From Sphingosinicella soli (GTDB lineage: Bacteria > Pseudomonadota > Alphaproteobacteria > Sphingomonadales > Sphingomonadaceae): DNA of 64,000 bases. The stretch spans positions 1-64,000 of the forward strand of contig NZ_JACHNZ010000003.1 in the NCBI RefSeq assembly GCF_014199685.1. The letters are read 5' to 3'. The translations under genes were made by a program, and so were the position numbers. Under the pieces are notes generated by a model. The model was not told the DNA's origin, ran no database searches, and saw only the letters and a list, made by a program, of their open reading frames with translations. Below are positions 62,785-64,000 of this stretch, piece by piece (position 1 is the first letter of the stretch; every line of letters begins with the position of its first letter).

Positions 62785-64000
62785 GCGGCGGGCACAGCGA
62801 TGCCCATGCCGGCGGACCGCTGCCGGAAAACCTGACCGTCGCGGGATGGCGCGTCGCGCTCATCATCACCAGCTTCACCTTCTCGCTGCCGGGCTTCCTG
62901 AACGGCGCCCAGACCGGCCTCGCGCTCGGGCTCGACCGGGCCGTTCTGGCCGCCCTGCTCGCCGGTCTCATCCTCTGCGCCGGCGCGTGCCTCACAGCGG
63001 TCATCAGTGTCCGCACACGCTTGACCACCTACGTTCTCGTGCAGCGCTCGTTCGGTCTGAAGGGCGCGGCGCTGGTCAACATCGTGATCGCGATCGTTCA
63101 TTTCTGCTGGTTCGGCGTCAACGTGTCGTTCTTCGGCGATGCGATGGTGGCCGCATCGAAGGAAGGTTACGGGATACCCGGCGATTTCGGCACGTTCGTC
63201 ATCATCGGCAGCGTGCTCATCACGATTTCCACCATCTACGGTTTCCGCACGCTGGACCGCCTGGCGATGGTCGCCGTGCCGCTTGCCGGCGCCATTCTGA
63301 TCGCGGTGTGCGTCACCGCCGTCAGCGCAGGTCCGGTCGATCTCGCGCCCGTCGCAAATCCGCCGACGCCGATGAGTTTCGGCATCGCGCTCTCCGCCCT
63401 CGTCGGCGGCAACATGCTCACGGTCGCCGCGATGCCGGACCTGTCGCGCTTCATCCGCACCCGGCGCGGCGCCATCGGCGGCATGCTCCTTTCCTTTCCC
63501 CTTGCCGCGCCGCTCTTGATGCTGATATCGGCGCTGATCGCGCTTGCGACCGGGCAGACGGACATCATGCAGATCGTCGTCAGCATGGGTTTCGGCATTC
63601 CGGCGCTCGCCATGCTGCTGCTCTCGGTCTGGACGATCAATGCGCTCAATCTCTATTCGGCCGGGCTTTCGATGGCGGCGACGTTTCCGAACGTGCGCCA
63701 CTGGATTTTCATCGTCGGCGGCGGCGCGATCGGTTGCACGTTCGCGCTGCTCGGCATCATCAATTCCTTCATTCCGTTCCTCGTGATGCTCGGCCTCATC
63801 ATTCCGCCGATCGCCGCGATTTATGTGATCGACGGCTTCACGCGCTTTGCGGGGACAGACAGCGAGACGCCGCCCGCGATCGTCTGGCCCGCCGTCGGCG
63901 TGTGGCTCGGCTCGCTCGCCGTCACCATCCCCGCGATGCGCATGGGGCTGTCGCTCACGACCGTTCCCGCGCTCGACGCCACGCTCCTCGCTGCGGGCAG
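62781..64000 (+). CDS. NCS1-type (cytosine permease-like) transporter, cut by window end
   Basis: The first 406 or so residues of a membrane protein continue past the window edge. At least ten hydrophobic helices are visible. LPENLTVAGWRVALIITSFT and LPGFLNGAQTGLALGL resemble the CodB/NCS1 beginning, and NMLTVAAMPDLSRFIRTRRG is the family loop near helix 6. The family imports nucleobases, hydantoins and allantoin with protons or sodium. Start ATG overlaps the DUF917 stop (ATGA). It probably imports the cyclic amide for the two enzymes before it. Confidence 0.88.
   Translation, partial: MSGGHSDAHAGGPLPENLTVAGWRVALIITSFTFSLPGFLNGAQTGLALGLDRAVLAALLAGLILCAGACLTAVISVRTRLTTYVLVQRSFGLKGAALVNIVIAIVHFCWFGVNVSFFGDAMVAASKEGYGIPGDFGTFVIIGSVLITISTIYGFRTLDRLAMVAVPLAGAILIAVCVTAVSAGPVDLAPVANPPTPMSFGIALSALVGGNMLTVAAMPDLSRFIRTRRGAIGGMLLSFPLAAPLLMLISALIALATGQTDIMQIVVSMGFGIPALAMLLLSVWTINALNLYSAGLSMAATFPNVRHWIFIVGGGAIGCTFALLGIINSFIPFLVMLGLIIPPIAAIYVIDGFTRFAGTDSETPPAIVWPAVGVWLGSLAVTIPAMRMGLSLTTVPALDATLLAAG

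Noticed and set aside
1-64000. tRNA, rRNA, CRISPR array, prophage or replication origin
   Set aside because: No cloverleaf, repeat-spacer pattern, phage structural gene or DnaA-box cluster was seen by eye; a covariance-model scan would be needed to exclude small RNAs.

Overview
The window is a GC-rich, gene-dense stretch of a Gram-negative chromosome. Three TonB-dependent receptors, SDR and CaiB enzyme clusters, a clade 2 catalase and the codon use suggest an alphaproteobacterium, most likely a sphingomonad (Sphingomonadales). That placement is inferred from gene content; there is no rRNA or other marker gene to fix it. I found no tRNA, rRNA, CRISPR array or intact mobile element. The region looks like a mosaic of catabolic islands, each with its own importer and regulator, with worn insertion-sequence remnants at the left edge and near 13.8 kb.

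Layout. 0-0.5 kb: a ParD-like antitoxin with a truncated ParE toxin. 0.8-9.5 kb: a TetR regulator facing a nine-gene minus-strand operon. The operon holds an ABM monooxygenase, two SDRs, a cupin, an M24-fold hydrolase, ThDP-dependent E1 alpha and beta subunits, a stand-alone lipoyl domain and a membrane-anchored PQQ dehydrogenase. 9.5-13.5 kb: a TPR/2OG-Fe(II) oxygenase and a TonB receptor. 13.5-14.1 kb: an AT-rich control region and IS3/IS110 debris. 14.1-21.1 kb: a NylB-like serine hydrolase, a POT oligopeptide transporter, an omega-aminotransferase, a semialdehyde dehydrogenase and GabT. 21.1-27.5 kb: a LysR regulator, a TonB receptor, glutaryl-CoA dehydrogenase, an S58/NylC-like hydrolase and a minimal PepSY protein. 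27.6-36.3 kb: a secreted propeller-amidohydrolase, an LplT-like transporter, KatE and a DAO-type flavoprotein. 36.5-50.8 kb: class II HMG-CoA reductase, a MocR regulator, enoyl-CoA hydratase, a CaiB CoA-transferase, an MHS-type transporter, a Tat-exported amidohydrolase, a membrane alpha/beta hydrolase, an Oar-type TonB receptor and an IroE-like esterase. 50.8-57.1 kb: an AAHS transporter, IclR, SDR, aldehyde dehydrogenase, CaiB transferase and a PaiB-like protein. 57.1-64.0 kb: a MalT-like LAL regulator opposite hydantoinase A, a DUF917 protein and an NCS1 permease cut by the window edge.

How the parts may work together. Two ideas stand out. First, 14.1-27.0 kb carries counterparts of most of the nylon-oligomer pathway: NylB-like, NylC-like, aminotransferase and semialdehyde dehydrogenase. 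With an oligopeptide importer and glutaryl-CoA dehydrogenase it would form a route for omega-amino-acid oligomers, perhaps 5-aminovalerate or GABA type. Second, HMG-CoA reductase, a crotonase and a CoA-transferase sit beside a TonB receptor, an IroE-like esterase and an exported amidohydrolase. That set could use mevalonate or the anhydromevalonyl groups of fungal hydroxamate siderophores as carbon. Both are inferences from motifs and gene order and need biochemical proof.
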